DNA of 5,822 nt from an uncultured Rikenella sp. (GTDB lineage: Bacteria; Bacteroidota; Bacteroidia; Bacteroidales; Rikenellaceae): positions 1 through 5,822 of the forward strand of contig CAJTNK010000045.1 in NCBI GenBank assembly GCA_910577885.1, in the 5' to 3' direction. The notes below the pieces were generated by a model. It saw only the letters and a program-made list of their open reading frames with translations, made no database searches and was not told the origin of the DNA. Made by a program: the position numbers and the translations under genes. Positions 1-5,810 of this stretch are shown piece by piece (the stretch's first letter is position 1; each line of letters begins with the position of its first letter).

Positions 1-35
1 GCGCTGCGCTTGTTTTCCTCCTCGCCGCTCGCCAT

Positions 36-62
36 AGCGTGCGAGCCCGCTCTGCACTCGCT
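36..62. repeat. GC-rich imperfect hairpin beside the left repeat arm
   Basis: On the + strand AGCG-TGC-GAG (36-45) pairs with CTC-GCA-CGCT (50-52, 54-56, 59-62) around a CCCG loop. This gives 10 base pairs with a 1-nt bulge at 53 and a 2-nt bulge at 57-58. No T-run follows on either strand, so an intrinsic terminator is unlikely. It lies just outside the left inverted-repeat arm, at the place where the right arm also has hairpins, so it may be the structured end of the same kind of intergenic element. The fold was worked out by eye and no energy was calculated. Confidence 0.4.
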
Positions 63-74
63 GGCAGCGTCGGT

Positions 75-173
75 TGTTCACAAAAAGAACAGTACCCTCC
101 AGCACAAAGAGCGATTAGCAGATTATACCGAAGTAACACGAGGAAATCGCAGGTAAAAGGTACAGTACCCTCC
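75..173 (-). repeat. Left arm of a ~100-bp inverted repeat (intergenic repeat family)
   Basis: Read on the minus strand, this segment aligns with 5671-5770 on the plus strand at about 80 matches in 98 aligned columns, with three gapped positions (hand alignment). It contains two copies of GGAGGGTACTGT in minus orientation, at 173-162 and 100-89, offset by 73 bp. The outer 27 bp (75-101) match 5744-5770 at 25 of 27 positions. Each 12-mer is preceded by CTTT plus 7-8 bases and followed by a pyrimidine-rich run. The arm sits upstream of the dnaG promoter and points away from dnaG. No transposase or other mobility gene is present, so a dispersed intergenic (REP-like) repeat is the best description. 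Confidence 0.7.
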
Positions 174-225
174 CGTCGCTAAAGAACAGACAACACAAAT
201 ATAATGAAAGGGTATGGAATTTCGT

Positions 226-233
226 TAACTTTG
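226..233 (+). promoter_or_regulatory. Candidate dnaG promoter, Bacteroidetes -7 box
   Basis: TAACTTTG fits the Bacteroidetes housekeeping -7 consensus TAnnTTTG exactly. No TTTG -33 box is seen at the usual 19-21 bp spacing (around 201-206), which is common in this phylum but lowers certainty. The box ends only 7 bp before the dnaG ATG at 241, so transcription should begin at about 238-241. The mRNA would then have almost no leader. The stretch 174-225 is AT-rich and shows no other clear signal. Confidence 0.5.
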
Positions 234-240
234 TTCCGTT

Positions 241-2292
241 ATGATCGATCGTCAGACAGTAGACCGGATTTTTGCGGCCGCCGATATCGTGGAGGTGGTG
301 AGCGATTTCGTTACCCTCAAGAAAAAGGGGGTCAACTATCAGGCTTGCTGTCCGTTCCATAACGAGAAGACTCCGTCGTTCGTTGTTTCGCCGTCGAAGG
401 GTTTGTATAAATGTTTCGGTTGCGGGAAGGGGGGAAATGCGATCAGTTTCGTGATGGAACACGAGGGGTTGAGTTATGTCGAGGCGTTGAAGTGGGTGGC
501 TCGGAAGTACGGGATCGAGGTGAAGGAGCGCGAGCAGTCGCCCGAGGAGAAGCAGCGGAACGACGATCGGGAGAGTATGATGATTGTGACCTCGTGGGCC
601 AATCAGTACTTTGCGGATCAGCTTCGGACCCCGGAGGGGGAGAGTGTCGGGGTCGGGTATTTTCGGGAGCGGGGGTTTACGGATGCGACGATCGCCAAGT
701 TTCAGCTGGGGTATTGTCCGGCCAAGGGGGATGCCATGACACGGGCTGCGCTGGAGGGGGGGTATCGGGAGGAGTTTCTGGTGGGGACGGGGCTGACGAT
801 CAAACGCGAGACGGCCAATGATCGGAGTGGGGGGGAGTATTATGACCGGTTTTGCGGTCGGGTGATGTTTCCGGTCCATTCGCTCTCGGGGCGGGTCATC
901 GCTTTCGGGGGGCGGACGCTCCGCACCGACAAGAAGGTGGCCAAGTACCTCAATTCGCCCGAGAGCGAGATCTATCACAAGAGCAATACCCTGTACGGGA
1001 TCTACTTCGCGAAGAAGGCCATCACGCAGTTCAACCGCTGTATCCTGGTGGAGGGGTATACGGACGTCCTGCAGATGCACCAGTCCGGGGTCGAAAACGT
1101 CGTGGCGTCGTCCGGGACGTCGCTCACGGTGGAGCAGATCAAGCTCGTGCGGCGGTTTACGAAAAACATTACGGTGATTTACGACGGCGATGCGGCGGGT
1201 ATCAAGGCGTCGATGCGGGGGATCGATATGATTCTGCGGGAGGGGATGACGGTGCGGTGCGTGTTGCTGCCGGAGGGCGAGGACCCCGATTCGTTCGCCC
1301 GGACCCACAATGCCACGGAGCTCCAGGGCTATGTCGAGGAGCATGAGGAGGATTTCATCTCGTTCAAGACGCGAATTCTGTTGGGCGATGCGGCCGAGGA
1401 TCCGATCAAACGGGCCGAGGTGATCTCGAGTGTGGTGGATTCGATCGCCGTGATTCCGGAGGCGATCGACCGGGCGGTTTTTGTCCGGGATTGTGCGCGG
1501 AAGCTCGAGATCGACGAAGATATTCTGATCCGGGAGGTGGCGCGCAAGCAGATCACGATGGTGGACGGACAGGCGGGCAGGGAGGCGATGGACAACCAGC
1601 GGCGCAAGGAACAGTTCCTGCAGCGGCACGAAGGGGGAGGGGCATCGGCCGGGCCGGGGTTTTCGCCCGAGAGACCGGCTTCGGAACCGGCCGGGGCGGT
1701 GGACTTGGCGCCGAAGCTCAGTTTTGCGGAACAGGGGTTGAACCGGGAGTTGAGGCGGTTGGAGCGGGAGTTGGTGGGCTACCTGTTGAAGTACGGCGGG
1801 GAGAATTTCGACTTTGCGATGTCGCCGACCGAGATCGTGTCGATGGGGGTGGCCGAGGTGATTGTCAATGACCTGGAGATGGACCGTATCGAGATGCACG
1901 ATCCGTTGTGTCGGCAGATCTACGAGGAGTTTGCACGGATTTTCCGCCAGGAGAACCGCATTCCGGAGGTCAACCACTTTATCAACCACCCGTCGCCGGA
2001 GGTGGCTTCGCTGGTGGTCGACCTGCTCACCGAGGAGGAGACCTATGCGCCGAGCCGGATGTGGGAACGCTACGAGATTCGGGTGTCGACCGAGCGCGAA
2101 CGGCTCGGAGAGGCGATTCCGAAAGCCATCACGATCTACAAGTCGAAGGTCGTGAGCTCGATTATCGCGTCGCTCCAAAAGGAGCTGCTGGGGATCGAGA
2201 CGATGGAGGAGGCGCAGGAGATTATCCGTCGGTTGGAGTCGCTCAACGAGTTGCGCAAGAAGATCTACGAGAAATACCTCCGGACGGTTTGA
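241..2292 (+). CDS. dnaG: DNA primase DnaG
   Basis: This primase synthesises the short RNA primers that start leading strands and Okazaki fragments, working with the replicative helicase DnaB. The 683-residue protein has the full bacterial layout. An N-terminal CHC2-type zinc domain (about 1-100) has ligands Cys37, His40, Cys58 and Cys61, inside CCPFHNEKTPSF and KCFGCGKGGNA. The RNA-polymerase core with its TOPRIM fold (about 120-440) contains VIAFGGR (219-225), catalytic Glu271 in LVEGYTDVL, and Asp315/Asp317 in YDGDAAG. A Gly/Pro/Ala-rich linker (about 440-495) leads to a mostly helical C-terminal domain (about 500-683), expected to bind DnaB. It is longer than E. coli DnaG (581 residues), mainly in the linker and C-terminal part. 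The start at 241 is supported because MIDRQTVDRIF lines up with the family N-terminus. It is complete, transcribed alone, and convergent with thyA. Gly and Arg codons are strongly biased to GGG and CGG. Confidence 0.97.
   Translation: MIDRQTVDRIFAAADIVEVVSDFVTLKKKGVNYQACCPFHNEKTPSFVVSPSKGLYKCFGCGKGGNAISFVMEHEGLSYVEALKWVARKYGIEVKEREQSPEEKQRNDDRESMMIVTSWANQYFADQLRTPEGESVGVGYFRERGFTDATIAKFQLGYCPAKGDAMTRAALEGGYREEFLVGTGLTIKRETANDRSGGEYYDRFCGRVMFPVHSLSGRVIAFGGRTLRTDKKVAKYLNSPESEIYHKSNTLYGIYFAKKAITQFNRCILVEGYTDVLQMHQSGVENVVASSGTSLTVEQIKLVRRFTKNITVIYDGDAAGIKASMRGIDMILREGMTVRCVLLPEGEDPDSFARTHNATELQGYVEEHEEDFISFKTRILLGDAAEDPIKRAEVISSVVDSIAVIPEAIDRAVFVRDCARKLEIDEDILIREVARKQITMVDGQAGREAMDNQRRKEQFLQRHEGGGASAGPGFSPERPASEPAGAVDLAPKLSFAEQGLNRELRRLERELVGYLLKYGGENFDFAMSPTEIVSMGVAEVIVNDLEMDRIEMHDPLCRQIYEEFARIFRQENRIPEVNHFINHPSPEVASLVVDLLTEEETYAPSRMWERYEIRVSTERERLGEAIPKAITIYKSKVVSSIIASLQKELLGIETMEEAQEIIRRLESLNELRKKIYEKYLRTV
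649..675 (+). other. G-quadruplex-type motif within dnaG
   Basis: Four G-tracts (649-652, 655-657, 665-667, 671-675) are separated by loops of 2, 7 and 3 nt. This meets the usual rule of four tracts of at least three G with loops of 1-7 nt. A further G5 tract lies at 636-640. The tracts are on the coding strand, so both DNA and mRNA could fold. They arise partly from GGG glycine codons. The pattern is visible, but folding and any role are not shown. Confidence 0.45.
1633..1659 (+). other. Relaxed G-quadruplex-type motif in the DnaG linker
   Basis: Tracts G5 (1633-1637), G4 (1639-1642), G3 (1651-1653) and G4 (1656-1659) have loops of 1, 8 and 2 nt. The 8-nt loop slightly exceeds the strict limit. 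The motif lies in the part of dnaG that encodes the low-complexity linker (residues about 465-473, Gly-rich), where protein constraint is weak. It is on the sense strand. This is a sequence pattern only. Confidence 0.3.
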
Positions 2293-2360
2293 GGCGGGGG
2301 CGGCTTCGTTAATTGACGACGGCTTCGTCTATTGGGCGGCGTTTGTCTGAAGGCCCAACC
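2293..2360. terminator. Convergent dnaG/thyA spacer with weak hairpins, possible shared terminator
   Basis: Both genes end here, so termination in both directions is expected. Two weak stems can be seen: GACGA/TCGTC (2315-2319 with 2325-2329, 5-nt loop) and TTGGGC/GCCCAA (2332-2337 with 2353-2358, 15-nt loop). Neither is followed by a T-run on either strand, so this is not a textbook intrinsic terminator. The spacer also holds a 9-bp direct repeat, CGGCTTCGT, at 2301-2309 and 2320-2328. Termination is inferred mainly from gene layout. Confidence 0.3.
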
Positions 2361-3158
2361 TCAGACCGATATCGGCGCCTTGATCCCCGGCCACGGATCG
2401 TACCCCTCGAGGGTGAAATCTTCGTAACGAAATCCGAAAATGTCCCGTACCTCCGGATTGATCCGCAAGGTCGGCAGCGGACGCGGAGTCCGGGCCAATT
2501 GCGTTTCGACCTGTTCCAGGTGGTTCAGGTAGATGTGCGTGTCGCCCAGCGTGTGGATGAACTCACCCGGTTCGAGTCCCACCACCTGCGCCATCATCCG
2601 GGTCAGCAAGGCATAAGAGGCGATGTTGAACGGCACCCCCAAGAACAGATCCGCCGAACGCTGGTAGAGCTGACAGCTGAGTCGCCTGTCGGCCACGTAG
2701 AACTGAAACAGCGCATGGCACGGCGGCAAAGCCATATTCGGAATGTCGGCCACGTTCCAGGCCGAAACAATATGCCGCCGACTGTCCGGGTTGTTCCGCA
2801 GCGAGTCGACCAGCTGCGCGATCTGATCCACATGTCCCCCCTCGGGCGTAGGCCAACTCCGCCACTGGTAGCCGTAGACATGCCCCAGGTCCCCCGTCTG
2901 CGGATCGGCCCACTCGTCCCAAATCGTCACCCCGTTGTCGTTCAGGTACTTGATGTTGGTGTCGCCGTTCAGGAACCAAAGCAGTTCGTGGATGATCGAG
3001 CGCAGGTGGAGTTTCTTGGTCGTCAGGCACGGAAAACCGGCCTGCAGGTCGAACCGCATCTGATGGCCGAATACGCTGATCGTTCCGGTTCCGGTGCGGT
3101 CGCTCTTCCGGACGCCGTGGTCGCGGACGTGCCGCAGTAAGTCCAGGTATTGTTGCAT
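2361..3158 (-). CDS. thyA: Thymidylate synthase ThyA
   Basis: This cytoplasmic enzyme methylates dUMP to dTMP with methylene-tetrahydrofolate, giving dihydrofolate, and is the de novo source of thymine for DNA. At 265 residues it matches E. coli ThyA (264) almost end to end. The active-site nucleophile is Cys147 in LPPCHALFQF. Phosphate-binding arginines are Arg21 (DRTGTGT), Arg127/Arg128 (SRRHI) and Arg167 (QLYQRSAD). Asp170, Asn178 (GVPFNIA), His208 and Tyr210 (THIY), and Glu58 and Trp80 are at the expected places. The C-terminus KAPISV replaces the family's usual APVAI-type end. The ATG at 3158 gives the expected N-terminus. It lies 48 bp behind the PBP gene on the same strand, with no TAnnTTTG box between them, so a shared transcript is likely. 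The usual partner folA, which would recycle the dihydrofolate, is not in the window. The ThyX family is excluded by the sequence. Confidence 0.98.
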   Translation of the reverse strand: MQQYLDLLRHVRDHGVRKSDRTGTGTISVFGHQMRFDLQAGFPCLTTKKLHLRSIIHELLWFLNGDTNIKYLNDNGVTIWDEWADPQTGDLGHVYGYQWRSWPTPEGGHVDQIAQLVDSLRNNPDSRRHIVSAWNVADIPNMALPPCHALFQFYVADRRLSCQLYQRSADLFLGVPFNIASYALLTRMMAQVVGLEPGEFIHTLGDTHIYLNHLEQVETQLARTPRPLPTLRINPEVRDIFGFRYEDFTLEGYDPWPGIKAPISV

Positions 3159-3206
3159 AGGTACTCTCTCTCTTGTAAGGTAGGTGGTAGGCTGCTACAG
3201 AGATAT
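3159..3206 (-). promoter_or_regulatory. PBP-thyA spacer with purine-rich thyA leader
   Basis: On the minus strand a run of alternating AG, (AG)5, occupies 3173-3164, ending 5 bases before the thyA ATG at 3158. It is the only ribosome-binding-site-like element here: purine-rich, but lacking GGAGG. There is no -7 box of the TAnnTTTG type and no hairpin with a T-run, which supports read-through from the PBP gene. The AG run is too short to suggest slippage with any confidence. Confidence 0.35.
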
Positions 3207-5591
3207 CTACTGGAAGAACTCGTCGCCTCCCTCGCCCGAGTCGTCGTTCCCGATCGGGGCCACCACCTGATGCGGGTCGCAGTTGTATTTCACCACCCCG
3301 ATCGGCTCCATGAACCGGTCGCTCATACTGATCCCCAGCGATTTGTCCTTGTAGACTTTCGACATGAAGAGGCCGAAGATCGGCAGGGCGATCCGCGAAC
3401 CGTCCGCGCTGCTGAGCAGGTGGGTGGCCGGGTCTTCGCCGCCTACCCAGGTCCCGGCAACGACCTGCGGCGTCACGCCCATGAACCACGCGTCGGCATT
3501 GTTGTTCGTGGTTCCGGTTTTTCCGCCCATCTCGCCGGTGAGGTTGAACTGGTAGCGCAACCTCCCCGCCGTCCCTCCCGAAACGACCCGTTTGAGCATG
3601 TCGAGCATCGTGTAGGCCGTCTGTTCGTTGATGGCGTCGTGGGTCTGGGGCGAGAACGAAGCCAAGACGTTCCCCTGCTTGTCTTCGATGCGGGTGACGA
3701 AAAACGGGTCGGTGTGTACCCCGCGGTTGGCGAAGGTGCTGAAAGCCCCCGCCATCTCGAATACCGACACTTGCGGCGTCCCGACGCACAAGGCATACAC
3801 CGGGTCGATATAACTGCTGATTCCCACTTTGTGGATCATGTCGGCCACGGCTTGCGGCTGGGTCTGTTTCATGATCCAGGCCGAGTAGTTGTTGCGGCTG
3901 TTGGCCAGCCCCCAGTAGAGCGGATGGGGCTCCCCTTCCTGAGCCACCTTGCCGGCCTCTTTGGGCGACCAGGGTCCTTGGGGGGTCTCGATCGTCACCG
4001 GCGAGTTGGGCACCATCGTACACGGGTTATAGCCCAGCATGTCGAACGCGAAGGTGTAGATGAACGGTTTGATGGTCGACCCGACTTGTCGTTTCCCCTG
4101 CCGCGCCATGTCGTACTTGAAGTATCGGAAGTTGCTCCCGCCGACATAGGCCGTGACGTATCCCGTAGCCGGGTCCATGGCCATGAACCCCGCCCGCAGG
4201 AACGATTTCATGTGGAGGATCGAGTCGCGCGGCGAGAGGGTGGTATCCCGTTCGCCGCGGTAGCTGAAGACGGACATCCGGATCGGTTTTTCGAACTCGG
4301 CCAGAATCCGGTCTTCGCTCATTCCGGCCTGTTTCATGGCCAGTCCGCGGTCGCTCTGCAAGATCGACCGCCGCATGATTTTCTCCTGTTCGGACTTCGG
4401 GATGCCGAAGAAGATGTTTTTGGCGGCTTTCCGCTGTTTGTCGAAGAGCGGCTGGACGGTCTTCGAGAGGTGTTCGACCACCGCCTCTTCGGCGTACCGC
4501 TGCATCCGCGAGTCGATCGTCGTGTAGATCTTCAAGCCGTCTTTGTAGAGGTTATATGGCGTTCCGTCGGCCTTCGTGTTCTTGTTACACCAGCCGTACA
4601 ACGGGTCGTTCTGCCACCGCTTCATCTCCTGCTCGTAGTCCCAGTCGGTGGAGAACTGGCGGCGTTTGGGTTCGTTGGCGGTCATGTAGAGCCGCAGCAT
4701 CTCCCGGAAATAAGTGGCCGCCCCTTCGTTATGCGACACGGGGTGGTAGTCCAGCTCGATGGGCTTGGCGGTCAGCGTCCGAACCTCGTCGCGGGTCAGA
4801 AAACCGGCGCTCCCCATCCGCTCCAGCACGGTGTTCCGCCGTCTCAAAGCCCGCTCCGGATTGCGTTTCGGGCTGTAGCGGCTCGGCGCGTTCACCACCC
4901 CTACCAGCATCGCTGCCTCTTCCGGCGTCAGCGCGTCGGGGGTCTTGTTGAAGAAGGTCGCCGACGCGGACTTGATCCCGAAGGCATTCGATCCGTACTC
5001 CACCGTGTTGAGGTACATCGCCATGATCTCCTCTTTCGTGTAGTTGTGTTCCAGCATCACGGCCGTGATCCACTCCTTGAGCTTCGCAATGACGAGCTTC
5101 CCGGCCTTGGCTATCCCCGAACTGTGGGTCGTGTCGCGCGGGTAGAGGTTCTTGGCCAGCTGTTGGCTGATGGTCGACCCCCCGCCCTGGGTCCGGTCGC
5201 CGAGCAGCACGGTCTTGAAGCCGACCCGCGCCAGCCCCAGAAAGTCGATCCCCGAGTGGCTGTAAAACCGGGCATCCTCCGTAGCCACCAACGCAGCCAC
5301 CAGGTTCGGCGACAGATCCCCATAGTCGACGTACGACCGATTCTCGATAAAGTAACTCCCGATGCTCTTCCCGTCGGCCGAAATCACCTCCGTGGCCAAG
5401 TTGCTCCGCGGATTCTCCAACTCCTCGAACGTCGGCAGCTTGCCGAATGCCCCGAAACCGATCAACAACAACAAGGTCCCCAATATCGCCGGCGGCACTA
5501 TCAGAATGCTCCAAAATACGATCGTGATCCGACGGTGATGCGCCGGGTCGCTCACATAATTCCGTATCTTTCTTAAGGTCTTCCAAGCCAT
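3207..5591 (-). CDS. mrcA: Bifunctional class A penicillin-binding protein (PBP1a-type)
   Basis: This inner-membrane enzyme polymerises lipid II into glycan strands and cross-links their peptides on the periplasmic side. The 794-residue protein has a short basic cytoplasmic N-terminus, one membrane segment (about 22-49), and a GT51 glycosyltransferase domain (about 65-245). That domain has catalytic Glu105 in TEDARFYSHSGID, GGSTISQQLAKNLY (137-150), a KLKE version of the RKxxE motif with Glu173, and MYLNTVEYG (192-200). A linker of about 200 residues leads to the transpeptidase domain (about 465-745) with Ser505-TIK508, SRN (565-567) and KTGT (691-694). All catalytic motifs are intact. The tail is acidic (DDSGEGGDEFF). 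E. coli PBP1a and PBP1b are about 850 residues. The class is certain, but the 1a versus 1b naming rests on general resemblance. The ATG at 5591 gives a normal signal-anchor start. The first 12 codons are AT-rich (TTA, AGA, ATA), unlike the rest. It is probably the first gene of an operon with thyA. Confidence 0.95.
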   Translation of the reverse strand: MAWKTLRKIRNYVSDPAHHRRITIVFWSILIVPPAILGTLLLLIGFGAFGKLPTFEELENPRSNLATEVISADGKSIGSYFIENRSYVDYGDLSPNLVAALVATEDARFYSHSGIDFLGLARVGFKTVLLGDRTQGGGSTISQQLAKNLYPRDTTHSSGIAKAGKLVIAKLKEWITAVMLEHNYTKEEIMAMYLNTVEYGSNAFGIKSASATFFNKTPDALTPEEAAMLVGVVNAPSRYSPKRNPERALRRRNTVLERMGSAGFLTRDEVRTLTAKPIELDYHPVSHNEGAATYFREMLRLYMTANEPKRRQFSTDWDYEQEMKRWQNDPLYGWCNKNTKADGTPYNLYKDGLKIYTTIDSRMQRYAEEAVVEHLSKTVQPLFDKQRKAAKNIFFGIPKSEQEKIMRRSILQSDRGLAMKQAGMSEDRILAEFEKPIRMSVFSYRGERDTTLSPRDSILHMKSFLRAGFMAMDPATGYVTAYVGGSNFRYFKYDMARQGKRQVGSTIKPFIYTFAFDMLGYNPCTMVPNSPVTIETPQGPWSPKEAGKVAQEGEPHPLYWGLANSRNNYSAWIMKQTQPQAVADMIHKVGISSYIDPVYALCVGTPQVSVFEMAGAFSTFANRGVHTDPFFVTRIEDKQGNVLASFSPQTHDAINEQTAYTMLDMLKRVVSGGTAGRLRYQFNLTGEMGGKTGTTNNNADAWFMGVTPQVVAGTWVGGEDPATHLLSSADGSRIALPIFGLFMSKVYKDKSLGISMSDRFMEPIGVVKYNCDPHQVVAPIGNDDSGEGGDEFFQ

Positions 5592-5611
5592 CGCTAAAAC
5601 TTTTCTCGCCC

Positions 5612-5619
5612 CAAAGGTA
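5612..5619 (-). promoter_or_regulatory. Candidate PBP (and thyA) promoter, Bacteroidetes -7 box
   Basis: On the minus strand the segment reads TACCTTTG, an exact match to TAnnTTTG. It lies 20 bp before the ATG at 5591, which predicts a start near 5606-5608 and a leader of about 15 nt. The leader is A-rich (GAGAAAAG) with no Shine-Dalgarno core, as is normal in this phylum. A TTTG -33 box is not obvious at 19-21 bp, although the upstream DNA is AT-rich. Confidence 0.5.
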
Positions 5620-5670
5620 CGACTTTTAATCGTTCCTTTTTACTCCCTATGGTCAATGCTTTGGTAACCA

Positions 5671-5770
5671 GGAGGGTGCTGTTCTTTTTTTACCTTTGCT
5701 TTCCTCTTGTTGCTCCGGTGTAATGTGTAAACGGTCTTTGGGTTGGAGGGTACTGTACTTTCTGTGAACA
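5671..5770 (+). repeat. Right arm of the ~100-bp inverted repeat
   Basis: This is the inverted partner of 75-173, about 80% identical by hand alignment. It carries GGAGGGTGCTGT at 5671-5682 and GGAGGGTACTGT at 5745-5756, offset by 74 bp, nearly the same spacing as the left pair (73 bp). The last 27 bp are the best conserved (25 of 27). After 5770 the two arms diverge: this side continues into perfect hairpins, the left side into a GC-rich bulged hairpin. It points away from the PBP gene. It is probably one member of a dispersed non-coding family. Confidence 0.7.
5691..5698 (+). promoter_or_regulatory. Outward-facing -7 box inside the right repeat arm
   Basis: TACCTTTG fits TAnnTTTG and is preceded by a T-rich run (5684-5691). 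It would drive transcription rightwards, out of the window. The nearest TTTG (5660-5663) is 27 bp upstream, longer than the usual 19-21. The left arm has TACCTGCG at the same place, so the box is not conserved between arms. That favours chance or a single active copy. Confidence 0.25.
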
Positions 5771-5778
5771 GAAAGTAC
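5755..5778 (+). repeat. Perfect 10-bp hairpin, TGAA loop
   Basis: GTACTTTCTG (5755-5764) and CAGAAAGTAC (5769-5778) are perfect reverse complements around TGAA. The palindrome starts inside the second 12-mer of the right arm and extends beyond it. No T-run follows, so it is not an intrinsic terminator. The left arm, with GTTCTTTTTGTGAACA at this place, can form only a four-pair version. REP-like repeat structure is the most likely explanation. Confidence 0.55.
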
Positions 5779-5793
5779 CAAAGAAACTTTAGC

Positions 5794-5810
5794 AAAGTGC
5801 TTCGCACTTT
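5794..5810 (+). repeat. Perfect 7-bp hairpin, TTC loop, followed by T
   Basis: AAAGTGC (5794-5800) pairs with GCACTTT (5804-5810) around TTC, and the T's run on to 5811. It lies 15 bp after the larger hairpin and close to the window edge. The short AT-rich stem and brief T-run could give weak termination. With its neighbour it more likely forms the palindromic end of the intergenic repeat element. Confidence 0.4.

Noticed and set aside
200..205. TATAAT upstream of dnaG as a sigma-70 -10 box
   Set aside because: Bacteroidetes housekeeping sigma factor uses TAnnTTTG rather than TATAAT, no TTGACA is found at 16-18 bp, and a better -7 box lies at 226-233.
115..2178. Minus-strand open frame of 687 codons across dnaG
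   Set aside because: It is exactly in phase with dnaG codons and exists because dnaG lacks TTA, CTA and TCA. The translation is Arg/Pro/His/Leu-rich with no recognisable domain, while dnaG has all primase motifs.
2313..3140. Plus-strand open frame of 275 codons across thyA
   Set aside because: This is the same codon-avoidance artefact. thyA on the minus strand is complete with every active-site residue.
3150..5576. Plus-strand open frame of 808 codons across the PBP gene
   Set aside because: It is in phase with the PBP codons and has the biased composition of an antisense shadow. The minus-strand protein has intact GT51 and transpeptidase motifs.
5660..5698. Complete rightward promoter with -33 TTTG (5660-5663) and -7 TACCTTTG (5691-5698)
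   Set aside because: The 27-bp spacing is well beyond 19-21, and the -7 box is not conserved in the left arm, so only the -7 box is listed, at low confidence.
75..5770. The two inverted arms as terminal repeats of a transposon carrying the three genes
   Set aside because: The cargo would be three essential-type genes without transposase, integrase or accessory genes. The arms are only about 80% identical, and no target-site duplication can be judged in the window.
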